A stretch of DNA of 64,000 nt from JAGQSZ01 sp049647585 (lineage in GTDB: Bacteria; Actinomycetota; Acidimicrobiia; Acidimicrobiales; Microtrichaceae): contig JBARXY010000049.1 of the NCBI GenBank assembly GCA_049647585.1, positions 1 through 64,000 on the forward strand, in the 5' to 3' direction. Both the position numbers and the translations under genes were made by a program. Under the pieces are notes generated by a model, which ran no database searches, was not told where the DNA came from, and was given only the letters and a program-made list of their open reading frames with translations. Positions 41,413-50,419 of the stretch are shown here, one piece after another; positions within the stretch are counted from its first letter, which is position 1; each line of letters begins with the position of its first letter.

Positions 41413-42525
41413 TCAGCGCTTCTTCTTGCGTGGACGCGGTGGGTGCCCGCCGATCGTCGTCGTCAACGCCGGCGCCTTGGCGGCCGACTGGCTCGCCGTG
41501 GCTAAACCGCCCGTGTTGACAACAGGGTCGTGCGAGTGCTTCCAGGACGTGTCACTGACGTCGACGCCCTTGGCCGCGAGGCGCTCACGGATTTCGATGA
41601 ACTTGGGTTCACGCTCCTTCAATACCGCAGTCAACGGCGCTGCGACGCAGACCGAGGAGTAGGCACCGGACGCCAGTCCGATGAGCAGGGCGAGCGAGAA
41701 GTCACCGAGAGTCGGCTCCCCGAAGACGTACTGGCCGATGATGAGCATGGTCAGCACCGGGATGAGCGTCACTATGGTCGTGTTGACCGAACGCATCAGA
41801 ACCTGGTTCAGCGAGCGACGCACGACCGTTGTGTAGGTGTACTGACCGGTCCGAGTCAGCCGGATGTCGTTCTCCTGTATCCGGTCATAGACCACGATCG
41901 TGTCGTACAACGAGAAACCTAGAATCGTGAGGAACGCAATCACCGTCGCCGGCGATACCTCTATCTGGAACAGGGAGTAGAAGCCCACCGTCAGCAGGAT
42001 GTCGTGGACCACGGCGACGAGGGCCGCAATGGCCATCTTCGGTTCCAGTCGCCAGGCGATGTACGAGGCGACCAGCACCATGAAAATGATCAGGGAGTTT
42101 CTCGCCGTTCGGGTGATGTCCTTGCCCCAGGACGGACCGACGGTGGTGACGGCAACGGCTGTCGAATCTATTCCTGCCGCCTTGGCAAGAGCATCGGCGA
42201 CCTTTTGGCTCTCTTCGATGGTGTTGACCCGCCCGGAGACCCGCAGGACTCGGACACCATCGCTGGTGGTTGCCTCCTGGAATTGTTCCGCAGCGGTTTC
42301 ACCAAATTCAGCGAGTACGTCCTCGGCCTTGGAGATCGTGATGGAACTTGATGGGACTTCCCACAGAGAGCCGCCCTCGAAGTCGATCGAGAGGTGCAGA
42401 CCCTGGAAAATCAGTGACCCGATTGCGATGGCGACCAGGATCACGGAGACGATCCCGAAGGGCCGCCACGTCCGGACGAAGTTCAGGTCGTTCCGGTTCC
42501 CATAAACGTCGGAGATGAGACTCAT
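41413..42525 (-). CDS. secF: Protein translocase subunit SecF
   Basis: A 370-residue six-helix membrane protein that with SecD uses the proton gradient to pull exported proteins through SecYEG. The conserved DFEGGSLWEV near the N-terminus, the periplasmic P1-like domain, and the C-terminal bundle with ILGFSLYDTIVVYDRIQEN and RSVNTTIVTLIPVL are visible. A hydrophilic lysine-rich tail ends the protein (RPRKKKR). Coupled to secD by an ATGA overlap. Confidence 0.95.
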   Translation of the reverse strand: MSLISDVYGNRNDLNFVRTWRPFGIVSVILVAIAIGSLIFQGLHLSIDFEGGSLWEVPSSSITISKAEDVLAEFGETAAEQFQEATTSDGVRVLRVSGRVNTIEESQKVADALAKAAGIDSTAVAVTTVGPSWGKDITRTARNSLIIFMVLVASYIAWRLEPKMAIAALVAVVHDILLTVGFYSLFQIEVSPATVIAFLTILGFSLYDTIVVYDRIQENDIRLTRTGQYTYTTVVRRSLNQVLMRSVNTTIVTLIPVLTMLIIGQYVFGEPTLGDFSLALLIGLASGAYSSVCVAAPLTAVLKEREPKFIEIRERLAAKGVDVSDTSWKHSHDPVVNTGGLATASQSAAKAPALTTTIGGHPPRPRKKKR

Positions 42526-44498
42526 GAACGGTCCTTCTTGTCGGTCGTGGGTTCATCAAGAACTGCAGTCCCACCGCCGGCACCCGCCAAGGATGCCGCT
42601 GGAACTGCACCTGACCTGGCGGAAGCCGTGGCCGGATCGGCATAGCCGGTTGCCGTTGCGTTCCGGCTTCCGGACCCCTTGGGCCCTATCGGGATGCCGA
42701 AGAGTCTGGGGCGGTTACCCAACGAGGACCTTGACATGACGAACACCGCGGGACGGAGGAAGAAATAGGCCGTCAACAGGTCGAGCACGGTGGCAGCGCC
42801 CAGATAGAAGGCGAAACCGCGAACAGGTCCGATGGACAGCCAGTAGAGGACCCCGGCGCCGATCAGCGATGAAATGTCTGCCTTGAGAATCGTCGAGTAC
42901 GCAGTCGAGAACGACCTCTCGGCGGCAGTTCGCAGAGAGGTCCCCTCGATCACATCTTCCTTGAGGCTCTCGAAGAACACGATGCTCGAGTCGAGCGATA
43001 TGCCAATCGAGGCGACAATGCCGACCACCCCCGCCAATGTCACTGTCGCGTTCAGGTTGGACATGATGACCCAGAGGAGCGTTGCCGAGAGGCTCAGCGT
43101 CACAGCGGTGGCCAGGCCTAGGAGGCGGTAGTAGAGGACCAGATAGGCCAGGACCAGTCCCAGGCCGATGAGACCGCACAGCAGACCTGCCCGGAGGGCT
43201 CCCTGGCCGAGGGTCGCCGAAACCGTCTCGGCCTGCTGGGGTGCGAGCTGGATGGGCAGGGACCCGTAGCGAAGGGCCACCGCCAACTGTTCAGCGCTGT
43301 CCTGTTTGAAAGATCCAGAGATCTGGATCTGGTCTGCTGCGAAGGACGGGACGTTGATCGTCGGCGCCGAGAGGATCACGCCGTCGAGGACAATTCCGAG
43401 CTGGCCCTTGCCTCCACCAACATCAGGGCATTCGGGTGATCCCGAATAGCACTTGCCGGCAATCTCGTTGAACTTGTCGATGTTCTTGGCGCCCTTGCGG
43501 AAGACGGGATTGACCTCCCATTGGCCCTGTGTGGAAAGTCCGGCGGTGGCACCCTTGACCGCACGTCCGTCGACAGCGACGGGACCGAGCTTGTAGATCA
43601 GCCCTTCCTCGGTCGCGAGCGTGACTTCCTGATCCGCCTTCATCTGGTCCGGCGGGCTGAGCTGGGCGTTCAGTGAATTCTCGAGTTGGTACAGCTCGCC
43701 GAACTTCTGAGAGGTGATGTCGATGCCCCACTGGTTGAGTGGCTTGGGCGGCACCGTCGTGGTCGGCGAGGCTGGCACAGTCGTTTCGGTTGTTGCCTCG
43801 GTCGTCGTCGGACCGTCATCCTGGGCGGGAGCCAGGACCTTGGTCACCGAGCGACCGCCACCAGTGGTGGCCTCGGTGGTCGAGGTGACAGCAGTTGTGG
43901 TCGGGGTCGAACCGCCCGTGTCCCCGGTAGCAGCCGGGACGGTCGTCTCACCGGGGGCCGTCGTGTCTGGGACTGGCGCCGTATCGGGGGTAGCGCCCGG
44001 AACGGGCTGCTGTTTGGCCTGCTCGTCAGCCACGATCTGAGCTGCCGTCACGCCCTCGGGAATCTTCAGCTCGCTGCGCAGCGATGCCACCTTCTTCTCG
44101 GCATCCTTACGGTCCTGACCCTTGGGAATCTGGCCGACGGCCGCGAGCACCGGTCGGAACTCGAGCTGCGCGGTCGAGCCGACGACCTTCAGCACTTCCT
44201 TCTGGTCCTTGGCTCCGGGAAGCTGAACCGAGATGGTGCTGCCTTGGCGGGAAACCTCAGGCTCCGCCACACCGAGTGCATCCACTCGTCGCCGGATGAT
44301 CTCGATCGCCTGGTCAAGCCGCTCTGGCGAGACGTCCTTTATCACCTTGCCCTCCTTGACGGGCTGAAGGTTGACCGAGACACCGCCTTGCAGGTCCAAG
44401 CCCAGCTTCGGACTGTTGCCCAGGATGAACGTCATGAGCAGGAGGCCGTAGACCACCGCCAACGTTCCCACCATCATTAGAACGGGGTGCTTACGCAT
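42522..44498 (-). CDS. secD: Protein translocase subunit SecD
   Basis: A 658-residue RND-type membrane protein. TM1 (about 7-27) leads to LGLDLQGGVSV, the P1 domain with LEFRPVL at 112-118 and LDGVILSAPTINVPSF at 371-386, then five C-terminal helices including GIVASIGISLDSSIVFFESLKED with the conserved Asp. The P1 domain is split by about 90 Thr/Pro/Ala-rich residues (about 165-255) absent from model SecD proteins. Downstream of yajC and coupled to secF. A lipoprotein encoded at 47255 copies parts of this P1 domain. Confidence 0.95.
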   Translation of the reverse strand: MRKHPVLMMVGTLAVVYGLLLMTFILGNSPKLGLDLQGGVSVNLQPVKEGKVIKDVSPERLDQAIEIIRRRVDALGVAEPEVSRQGSTISVQLPGAKDQKEVLKVVGSTAQLEFRPVLAAVGQIPKGQDRKDAEKKVASLRSELKIPEGVTAAQIVADEQAKQQPVPGATPDTAPVPDTTAPGETTVPAATGDTGGSTPTTTAVTSTTEATTGGGRSVTKVLAPAQDDGPTTTEATTETTVPASPTTTVPPKPLNQWGIDITSQKFGELYQLENSLNAQLSPPDQMKADQEVTLATEEGLIYKLGPVAVDGRAVKGATAGLSTQGQWEVNPVFRKGAKNIDKFNEIAGKCYSGSPECPDVGGGKGQLGIVLDGVILSAPTINVPSFAADQIQISGSFKQDSAEQLAVALRYGSLPIQLAPQQAETVSATLGQGALRAGLLCGLIGLGLVLAYLVLYYRLLGLATAVTLSLSATLLWVIMSNLNATVTLAGVVGIVASIGISLDSSIVFFESLKEDVIEGTSLRTAAERSFSTAYSTILKADISSLIGAGVLYWLSIGPVRGFAFYLGAATVLDLLTAYFFLRPAVFVMSRSSLGNRPRLFGIPIGPKGSGSRNATATGYADPATASARSGAVPAASLAGAGGGTAVLDEPTTDKKDRS

Positions 44499-44627
44499 CG
44501 ACTTCCTCGCGTGAAGAGAACTCCGCCGGTCTGTCGACCTGGCGGCTTGGGAATGCGACCAGATGGGCCGACAGAATCAGGGGCCAATCAGCCCCGGCGG
44601 TCATTGACACGTCAGAACTGACCCGAC

Positions 44628-45065
44628 CTACTTGGAGTCACTCGATGCACGGTCAACCGTGGACTTGTCGCTATCCGAAGCCTTGCTCTGACCTCCGAGT
44701 GCACCTTCGAGAAGGCCCTTGCGCCCCTTGGCGGCAGGCTTCTCGGCCTCGGTCGGCTCTGCCAAGTTCTTACTCACCGCTGACTTGGCGATCCGGACAA
44801 CGACGTCATTGTCTATCTCGATGTGGTACAGACCATCTTCGATGAAGGTGATCTGACCGACGATTCCACCAGTAGTGAGGACCTCGTCGCCAACTTCGAG
44901 CTTACGGAGCATGTCGGCTTGCTTCTGACGCTGCTTCCTCTGGGGCATGATCGTCATGTAGAGGATCGCACCCATCGGAATAATGAGGATCAGTAGCCCC
45001 GTAATGCTGCCACCTCCGCCCTCATTTTCAGCGGCGAGAATCGTCGAAATCGTTGAACCAATCAC
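44628..45065 (-). CDS. yajC: SecDF accessory subunit YajC
   Basis: A 145-residue YajC: one N-terminal membrane helix (about 19-40, SITGLLILIIPMGAILYMTIMPQ) followed by RKQRQKQADMLRKLEVGDEVLTTGGIVGQI, which is the family signature. A longer than usual charged tail (PAAKGRKGLLEGALGGQSKASDSDK) follows. Lies between tgt and secD, as expected for the SecDF-YajC complex. Confidence 0.94.
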   Translation of the reverse strand: MIGSTISTILAAENEGGGGSITGLLILIIPMGAILYMTIMPQRKQRQKQADMLRKLEVGDEVLTTGGIVGQITFIEDGLYHIEIDNDVVVRIAKSAVSKNLAEPTEAEKPAAKGRKGLLEGALGGQSKASDSDKSTVDRASSDSK

Positions 45066-45081
45066 AGTGGAACGAACTCTA

Positions 45082-46221
45082 TCAGCGGTTGGAACCGGGT
45101 CCCATCGATGCCCAGTCCCTTTCGACGGAGCTCCTCAGGTCCACAAGCCTCCCGGCGACGATTGCAGCCCGTACCTTGTCCAGGAAGCCCAGAATCCAGC
45201 TCAGATTGTGGATGGTGCACAAATTGTGGGCGGTCGTCTCACCAATCGTGCTCAGATGACGCAGCAGCCCACGTGGGTAGTTGAGACAGGTTGCGCAGCC
45301 GCAGTTGGGGTCGATCGGATCGTCGCTCCTTGCGAACTCGGCGCGCTTGATGTTCAGGCGTCCGTGGTCGGTCAGCAAAGTTCCGTGTCGGGCCAGACGG
45401 GTCGGCAGTACGCAGTCGAACATGTCGACGCCGCGTGCCACCGCTTCGACTATGGAGAGCGGATCGCCGACTCCCATCAGATAGCGGGGCTGATCTTCGG
45501 GCAGCACCGCAAGCGCCGCCTCGAGCGCCGGAATCATCCGCTCGCGGGTCTCCCCCACCGAGAGTCCACCCACTGCGTAGCCGTCGAAGTCGAGTTCAGC
45601 CGTTCGTTGCGCCGACTCCGCGCGCAAGGCCACATCGTCGCCTCCCTGGACGATTCCGAACAGGGCCTGGTCCTCTGTGCGCCGGTGCGCGGCACGTGCC
45701 CTGGCCGCCCAACTGGCGGTCCGGTCAACCGCGTCCTGCAGCACCCGTGTACTTGAGGGCAGCGGCGCACACACGTCGAGGACCATCTGGATGTCCGCGC
45801 CGAGCAACTCCTGGGTGCGCACCGCTCCCTCGGGAGTGAGCAGATAGGGGGCCCCGTCATAGGTCGACTTGAAGGTGGCCCCTTCGTCGGTGACCTTCGG
45901 TTCCAGGGAGAAGACCTGGTAGCCGCCCGAATCGGTCAGCATGTGGCCGTCCCAGCCGGTGAACTTGTGAAGGCCGCCAAGCTCGGCGACCGTCTCGGCG
46001 CCCGGGCGCAGCATCAGGTGGTAGGTGTTGGCCAGGAGGATATCTGCCCGGGTACCGGCGGCTGTCCTGATACCGGCCAACTCATGGGTGCTCATGCCAC
46101 GGATTGCGCCGCGGGTTCCCACCGGCATGAAAACCGGCGTCCTGAACACACCACGCGCAGTGGTCACTGTTCCGGTGCGGGCCAACCCGTCGGTCGCCTC
46201 AACGTCAATGTGTAGCTTCAC
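45082..46221 (-). CDS. tgt: tRNA-guanine transglycosylase
   Basis: A 379-residue TIM-barrel enzyme that exchanges G34 for a 7-deazaguanine base (preQ1) in GUN-anticodon tRNAs. Visible are ANTYHLMLRPGAE, the catalytic Asp in MLTDSGGYQVFS, VGDPLSIVEAVARGVDMFDCVLPTR with the nucleophilic Asp, and zinc ligands in CGCATCLNYPRGLLRH. Its start overlaps the queA stop by four bases. With queA it gives the last steps of queuosine formation; the preQ1 synthesis genes are not in this window. Confidence 0.95.
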   Translation of the reverse strand: MKLHIDVEATDGLARTGTVTTARGVFRTPVFMPVGTRGAIRGMSTHELAGIRTAAGTRADILLANTYHLMLRPGAETVAELGGLHKFTGWDGHMLTDSGGYQVFSLEPKVTDEGATFKSTYDGAPYLLTPEGAVRTQELLGADIQMVLDVCAPLPSSTRVLQDAVDRTASWAARARAAHRRTEDQALFGIVQGGDDVALRAESAQRTAELDFDGYAVGGLSVGETRERMIPALEAALAVLPEDQPRYLMGVGDPLSIVEAVARGVDMFDCVLPTRLARHGTLLTDHGRLNIKRAEFARSDDPIDPNCGCATCLNYPRGLLRHLSTIGETTAHNLCTIHNLSWILGFLDKVRAAIVAGRLVDLRSSVERDWASMGPGSNR

Positions 46222-47258
46222 TTCCCTCCTCCAACGACACTTGTTCGGTTGAGCAACATGGCGTCACCAAAGGACAGGAACCGGTACCGACGCTCGACAG
46301 CTATCGAATACAACTGCCGCCAGCGAGGACCGACGAAGCCCTCGATCATCGCCAGCAGGGAGGATTTCGGAAGATGGAAGTTGGTCATCAGCAGGTCCAC
46401 CACCCTGAACTCGAAACCAGGAGTGATGAAGAGCCTGGTTCTTCCCTGCAGTTCACCTGATTTGGCCGCAGACTCCAGTGCTCGCACCGATGTAGTACCT
46501 ACCGCAACTATCCGTCCACCTCTGGCACGGGTCTCTTGAACCAGATCCCAGGTCTCGGGAGGGACCCGGTACCACTCGGAGTGGATCTCGTGATCCTCCA
46601 CCAGGTCGGTCGTAATGGGACGGAAGGTGTCTATGCCGACCACGAGTTCAAGTCGGGCAACCTCAACTCCCAATCTGCCCAGCTCGTCGAACACCGCCGC
46701 GCTCAGGTGCAGTCCCGCAGTGGGTGCTGCTGCCGAGGCCGGCCGCTTCGCAAAGACGGTCTGGTACCGCTCCTCGTCCTCAAGGCGAGTTGTTATGTAC
46801 GGGGGCAGGGGCGCAACGCCAGCCTCGTCCAGGGCTTCGAGCAGATCGCCCTTTGGGCGCGGCGTCACGATCCTCAGCCCGCCTTCGAGGTTGCCTCCCA
46901 TTTCCAATTCCAGGTCACCACGCTTGGAGGTGACGATCTCGCCCGGCTTCAACTTCCTCGATGGTCGACACAGTGCCTGCCAATCGTTCGAGTCATCGTC
47001 CAGCGGCTCCAGCAACAGAATTTCGCCGCCACCGCCGCCCCTGCGATTGATGAGGACCCGTGCCGGAAGTACCCGCGTCTCGTTCACGACCAGCAGGTCC
47101 CCCGGTCGGAGGAACTCTGCCAGGTCACGCACAACCGCATCGTCGGGTGGGGCATCTGCGCCGCGGTCGATCAATAGTCTCGCTGAATCGCGCGGCTCGT
47201 TGGGAGTCTGGGCGATCAGCTCCGGCGGCAGGTCGTAGTCGAGGTCCTCGGTTCTCAA
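46218..47258 (-). CDS. queA: S-adenosylmethionine:tRNA ribosyltransferase-isomerase
   Basis: A 346-residue QueA that adds the cyclopentene-diol part of epoxyqueuosine from SAM onto preQ1-modified tRNA. DLPPELIAQTPNEPRDSARLL opens the protein, ARVLINRRGGGGGEILLLEPL and PTAGLHLS are family landmarks, and DLLMTNFHLPKSSLL lies near the C-terminus. It is coupled at both ends, with the SecD-like lipoprotein gene upstream... its own ATG at 47258 overlapping that gene's neighbour region: queA's start codon overlaps nothing upstream, while the lipoprotein stop at 47255 falls inside the queA start (ATGA). Confidence 0.94.
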   Translation of the reverse strand: MRTEDLDYDLPPELIAQTPNEPRDSARLLIDRGADAPPDDAVVRDLAEFLRPGDLLVVNETRVLPARVLINRRGGGGGEILLLEPLDDDSNDWQALCRPSRKLKPGEIVTSKRGDLELEMGGNLEGGLRIVTPRPKGDLLEALDEAGVAPLPPYITTRLEDEERYQTVFAKRPASAAAPTAGLHLSAAVFDELGRLGVEVARLELVVGIDTFRPITTDLVEDHEIHSEWYRVPPETWDLVQETRARGGRIVAVGTTSVRALESAAKSGELQGRTRLFITPGFEFRVVDLLMTNFHLPKSSLLAMIEGFVGPRWRQLYSIAVERRYRFLSFGDAMLLNRTSVVGGGK

Positions 47259-47944
47259 CTTCGGTTGATCGCTTCAGCGAGGGCCTTTGCGGACTGCGCT
47301 ATCGAAGCGTCGCCGCCGACTTCAATCTGGTCCCGCTCGAAACTCGGAACATTGATGGTCGGCGCCGAGATCACGTCTCCATCCAGCACGATCGCGATCT
47401 GACCTTTTCCGTTGCCCAGCTCTGGGCATTCCGGGGTGGCGTCGAAACACCTTTGTGCCATTGCGTTGAAGCTGTCGATCCCCTCGGGCCCTTCGGCTAG
47501 CACCAGGCCCAGACGCCACTCACCAAATCGCCCATCCCTGAAAGTTGCCGAGTCGATCTGGGTTGCGTCAATCACCACCGGGCCGAGCAGATAGCTCACG
47601 TTGTTGATTGGGTCCGATGCTGCAAGGGCACCCTCGGGACCAGTTGAGCCGGTCACTGTGGTGACAGTCGATCCGGGCTCGCTGAGGCTGAGCACGGGGC
47701 GGAACTCCAAAGAGCTGCCCGTGACGGGACTCGCGGGCTTATCGGCCCCACTATTCGAGCCCGAAGATTCGCCGGACGCCTCGTTCGCCACATCCTGACT
47801 CCGTGATCCTCCGGCCACGACCTTCTCACCAGACCCTTCGCCACAGCCGACCACGGCCAAGCCGAGCGCGAGCAGAGCGAACACGCAGGCACGCAGCGCT
47901 CCGGTCGACCTTCGTGGGGCCCGTAGGGACGAATCGGTGCGCAT
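47255..47944 (-). CDS. Lipoprotein carrying a SecD P1-like domain
   Basis: A 229-residue predicted lipoprotein: signal sequence with lipobox VVGC (Cys34), a Ser/Gly-rich spacer, then two blocks matching the periplasmic P1 domain of SecD. Block one is SSLEFRPVL (78-86; SecD LEFRPVL 112-118). Block two runs about 118-226, with YLLGPVVIDA, IDSFNAMAQRCFDATPECPEL and IVLDGDVISAPTINVPSF, aligned with SecD 302-410 including two shared cysteines (166, 173). SecD's transmembrane helices and its Thr/Pro insert are absent. The stop overlaps the queA start (ATGA), so it heads the queA-tgt-yajC-secD-secF cluster. A role near the translocon is inferred. Confidence 0.8.
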   Translation of the reverse strand: MRTDSSLRAPRRSTGALRACVFALLALGLAVVGCGEGSGEKVVAGGSRSQDVANEASGESSGSNSGADKPASPVTGSSLEFRPVLSLSEPGSTVTTVTGSTGPEGALAASDPINNVSYLLGPVVIDATQIDSATFRDGRFGEWRLGLVLAEGPEGIDSFNAMAQRCFDATPECPELGNGKGQIAIVLDGDVISAPTINVPSFERDQIEVGGDASIAQSAKALAEAINRS

Positions 47945-47963
47945 GGGCGGAGCCTACAGAGAA

Positions 47964-47977
47964 CCGGGCACGCCCGG
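47964..47977. terminator. Short GC hairpin after the acyl-CoA dehydrogenase gene
   Basis: CCGGGCACGCCCGG forms a 5-bp stem with a CACG loop between the acyl-CoA dehydrogenase stop (48014) and the lipoprotein start (47944). No T-tract; a weak terminator candidate. Confidence 0.35.
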
Positions 47978-48013
47978 CCGTGTCCAGGAAGGACCCACGG
48001 TCCGAGCCTTCGC

Positions 48014-49162
48014 TCAGAACCCGAGGGAACGACCGATGATCTCCTTCATGATCTCGGTGGTTCCTCCATAGATGGACGTGACCCGTGCGTCGGCATAGGC
48101 GCGGGCAACCGGGTACTCGTTCATGTAGCCATAGCCACCGTGGAGCTGCACTCCAATGTCGGCAACCCTCTTCTGGAGCTCCGTGGTCCACCACTTGGCC
48201 ATGGCGGCTTCTTCAGCGACCAGGTCACCCGAGTTCAGAGCTGAGACACAGCGATCGACGAAGGATTCGGCGATCGTGATCTCGGTGTGCATCTCTGCGA
48301 GCTTGAAACGCGAGTTCTGGAAACTTCCGATCTTCTGCCCGAACGCCGTGCGTTCGTTGCAGTAGTCGATGGTCCAGTTCAGAATCGCCCTGGCATGGCC
48401 CACCGCGGCGACGGCGATTGAAAGTCGCTCCTGGGGAAGGTTCTTGACCAGAAGCTTGAAGCCCTGGCCCTCGTCGCCGATGCGGTTCTCGACCGGCACG
48501 CGAACATCGGTGAAGAACAGTTCGGCCGTGTCCTGGGAGTGCATACCCAGCTTGTCCAGGTTGCGGCCCCGTTCGAAGCCTTCGGATCCGGCCTCGACCA
48601 CGACGAGCGACATTCCCGAATGACGCTGACTCGGGTCGGTCTTGCAGGCCAGGATCACCAGGTCGGCGAGGATCCCGTTGGTGATGAAGGTCTTGGAGCC
48701 GTTGACGATATAGGTATCGCCATCGCGGATGGCAGTGGTCGACATCGAAGCAAGATCGCTTCCGATCCCCGGCTCGGTCATGGCGACCGCCGTGATCAGC
48801 TCACCCGATGCAATACCCGGAAGCCAGCGCTTCTTCTGCTCCTCGTTGCAGTAGTCGAGGAAGTAGGGCAGACAGACATCACTGTGCAGCGTCATGCCCA
48901 GACCCGCCGGGTAGACGTCGTGGCGGCAAATCTCTTCGGCGACTATCTGGTTGTATCGGAAGTCCTTGACTCCTGCGCCACCGAACTCCTCGGGGACGGC
49001 CATCGCCAGGAATCCTGAGGCGCCCGCCACGGCGAACAGCTCGCGATCGACTATCTCGGCCTCTTCCCATCGTTCACGGTTGGGCACCATCTCTCGCTGG
49101 ACGAAGGTGCTGAACGCCTCGCGGAACATCTGGTGCTCGTCTTCGAAATGGGTACGTTCCAT
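48014..49162 (-). CDS. Acyl-CoA dehydrogenase
   Basis: A 382-residue FAD-dependent acyl-CoA dehydrogenase introducing a 2,3 double bond into acyl-CoA. The N-terminal helical domain, the signature AVAMTEPGIGSDLASMSTTA (about 129-148), GSKTFITNG, and the C-terminal QLHGGYGYMNEYPVARAYADARVTSIYGGTTEI are typical and include the catalytic Glu region. ATG at 49162 has an AGAGG site 7-11 bases upstream and is preferred to 49192. Chain-length specificity is unknown. Separate transcription unit between ruvB and the SecD-like lipoprotein. Confidence 0.9.
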   Translation of the reverse strand: MERTHFEDEHQMFREAFSTFVQREMVPNRERWEEAEIVDRELFAVAGASGFLAMAVPEEFGGAGVKDFRYNQIVAEEICRHDVYPAGLGMTLHSDVCLPYFLDYCNEEQKKRWLPGIASGELITAVAMTEPGIGSDLASMSTTAIRDGDTYIVNGSKTFITNGILADLVILACKTDPSQRHSGMSLVVVEAGSEGFERGRNLDKLGMHSQDTAELFFTDVRVPVENRIGDEGQGFKLLVKNLPQERLSIAVAAVGHARAILNWTIDYCNERTAFGQKIGSFQNSRFKLAEMHTEITIAESFVDRCVSALNSGDLVAEEAAMAKWWTTELQKRVADIGVQLHGGYGYMNEYPVARAYADARVTSIYGGTTEIMKEIIGRSLGF

Positions 49163-49329
49163 CTTCGCCTCTCTGAAATTCTGCAGGTTCACAGCGCTAC
49201 AACAACGGTTCGGTCATCCTCGACGTAAGCCGGGTACCGCTGACTTCACACGTTTTGGCCAATCAGCAAAGCACGCTGAGCGTCTTCGCCAAAGTTGACG
49301 GGTCGTCAGATTTCACTGACAGACCTCGG

Positions 49330-50409
49330 CTAATCGAAGAGGGACGGGTCGATCCCCGTGTGCGCCGAGGTCGGAGGAACCAGACCTAGGTGTCTCCATG
49401 CCGCGGACGTCGCCACACGGCCTCGGGGAGTTCGCAGGAGAAGTCCCTGTTGGATGAGGAACGGCTCATAGACATCCTCGACGGTTTCGGTCGGCTCCGA
49501 CACTGCAATGGCAAGCGTCGACAACCCGACCGGGCCCCCACCGAAGCGTTCACAAAGCGCCAGAAGTATGGACCTGTCCACCTTGTCCAGGCCAAGACCG
49601 TCGATACCGAAGATCTCGAGCCCTCGAGAGGCGGCCTTACCGTCGATGGTCCCGTCACCCTCGACCTCGGCCACGTCTCTTACCCGCCTCAAAAGACGGT
49701 TCGCTATACGTGGCGTACCCCGGGACCTATGGGAGATTTCGCGTGCCCCGGCCTGATCTATGACGGCGTCGAGGATGGTCGCCGCCCGCAGGACGATGGC
49801 GGTCAGATCATCGGGCTCGTAGTAGTCGAGACGGGCCACGAGTCCGAAACGATCGCGGAGCGGACCCGTGATGAGGCCCGTTCGTGTTGTCGCACCGACC
49901 AGACAGAAGCGGGGCAGATCCAATCTGATGGACCGCGCGGCCGGACCCTTACCCAGCACGATGTCGAGCTGGAAATCCTCCATGGCCGGATAGAGGACCT
50001 CTTCGACCGAGCGGGACAGGCGGTGGATCTCGTCGATGAACAGGACGTCGCCCTCACCGAGCTTGGTCAGGATCGCGGCCAGGTCACCGGGACGTTCAAG
50101 TGCGGGACCAGACGTCACGTGCAGGGTGACGTCCATCTCGGCGGCGACTATGACCGACAGCGACGTCTTTCCCAAACCGGGAGGACCGGCGAACAGAAAG
50201 TGGTCGGGGGCCTGGCCGCGTCTACGGGCAGCTTCGAGGATGACCCTCAGGCGACGTTTCAGTTCGGTCTGACCGACGAACTCGTCCAGACTGCGGGGTC
50301 GTAGGGACAACGTCGTGTCCATATCGACATCGGGGATCTCTTCTACCGGGACCTCGAGTCGACGATCATCGTCCTGTTGGACCGGTCGGAGCAGTTCGTC
50401 TCTGGCCAA
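49330..50409 (-). CDS. ruvB: Holliday junction branch-migration ATPase RuvB
   Basis: A 359-residue AAA+ motor. RPRSLDEFVGQTELKRRLRVILEAA opens the core, Walker A is GPPGLGKTS, Walker B DEIHRL, sensor 1 GATTRTGL, then arginine finger region and winged-helix C-terminus (LLRTPRGRVATSAAWRHLGL). Start codon appears to be TTG at 50409 with GAGGG upstream. Lies 10 bases after ruvA and belongs to the SOS-boxed ruvCAB operon. Confidence 0.95.
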   Translation of the reverse strand: MARDELLRPVQQDDDRRLEVPVEEIPDVDMDTTLSLRPRSLDEFVGQTELKRRLRVILEAARRRGQAPDHFLFAGPPGLGKTSLSVIVAAEMDVTLHVTSGPALERPGDLAAILTKLGEGDVLFIDEIHRLSRSVEEVLYPAMEDFQLDIVLGKGPAARSIRLDLPRFCLVGATTRTGLITGPLRDRFGLVARLDYYEPDDLTAIVLRAATILDAVIDQAGAREISHRSRGTPRIANRLLRRVRDVAEVEGDGTIDGKAASRGLEIFGIDGLGLDKVDRSILLALCERFGGGPVGLSTLAIAVSEPTETVEDVYEPFLIQQGLLLRTPRGRVATSAAWRHLGLVPPTSAHTGIDPSLFD

Positions 50410-50419
50410 ATCAGTACCC

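Noticed and set aside
49390..50304. 304-codon open frame on the plus strand inside ruvB
   Set aside because: Antisense to the RuvB AAA+ core; no independent support.
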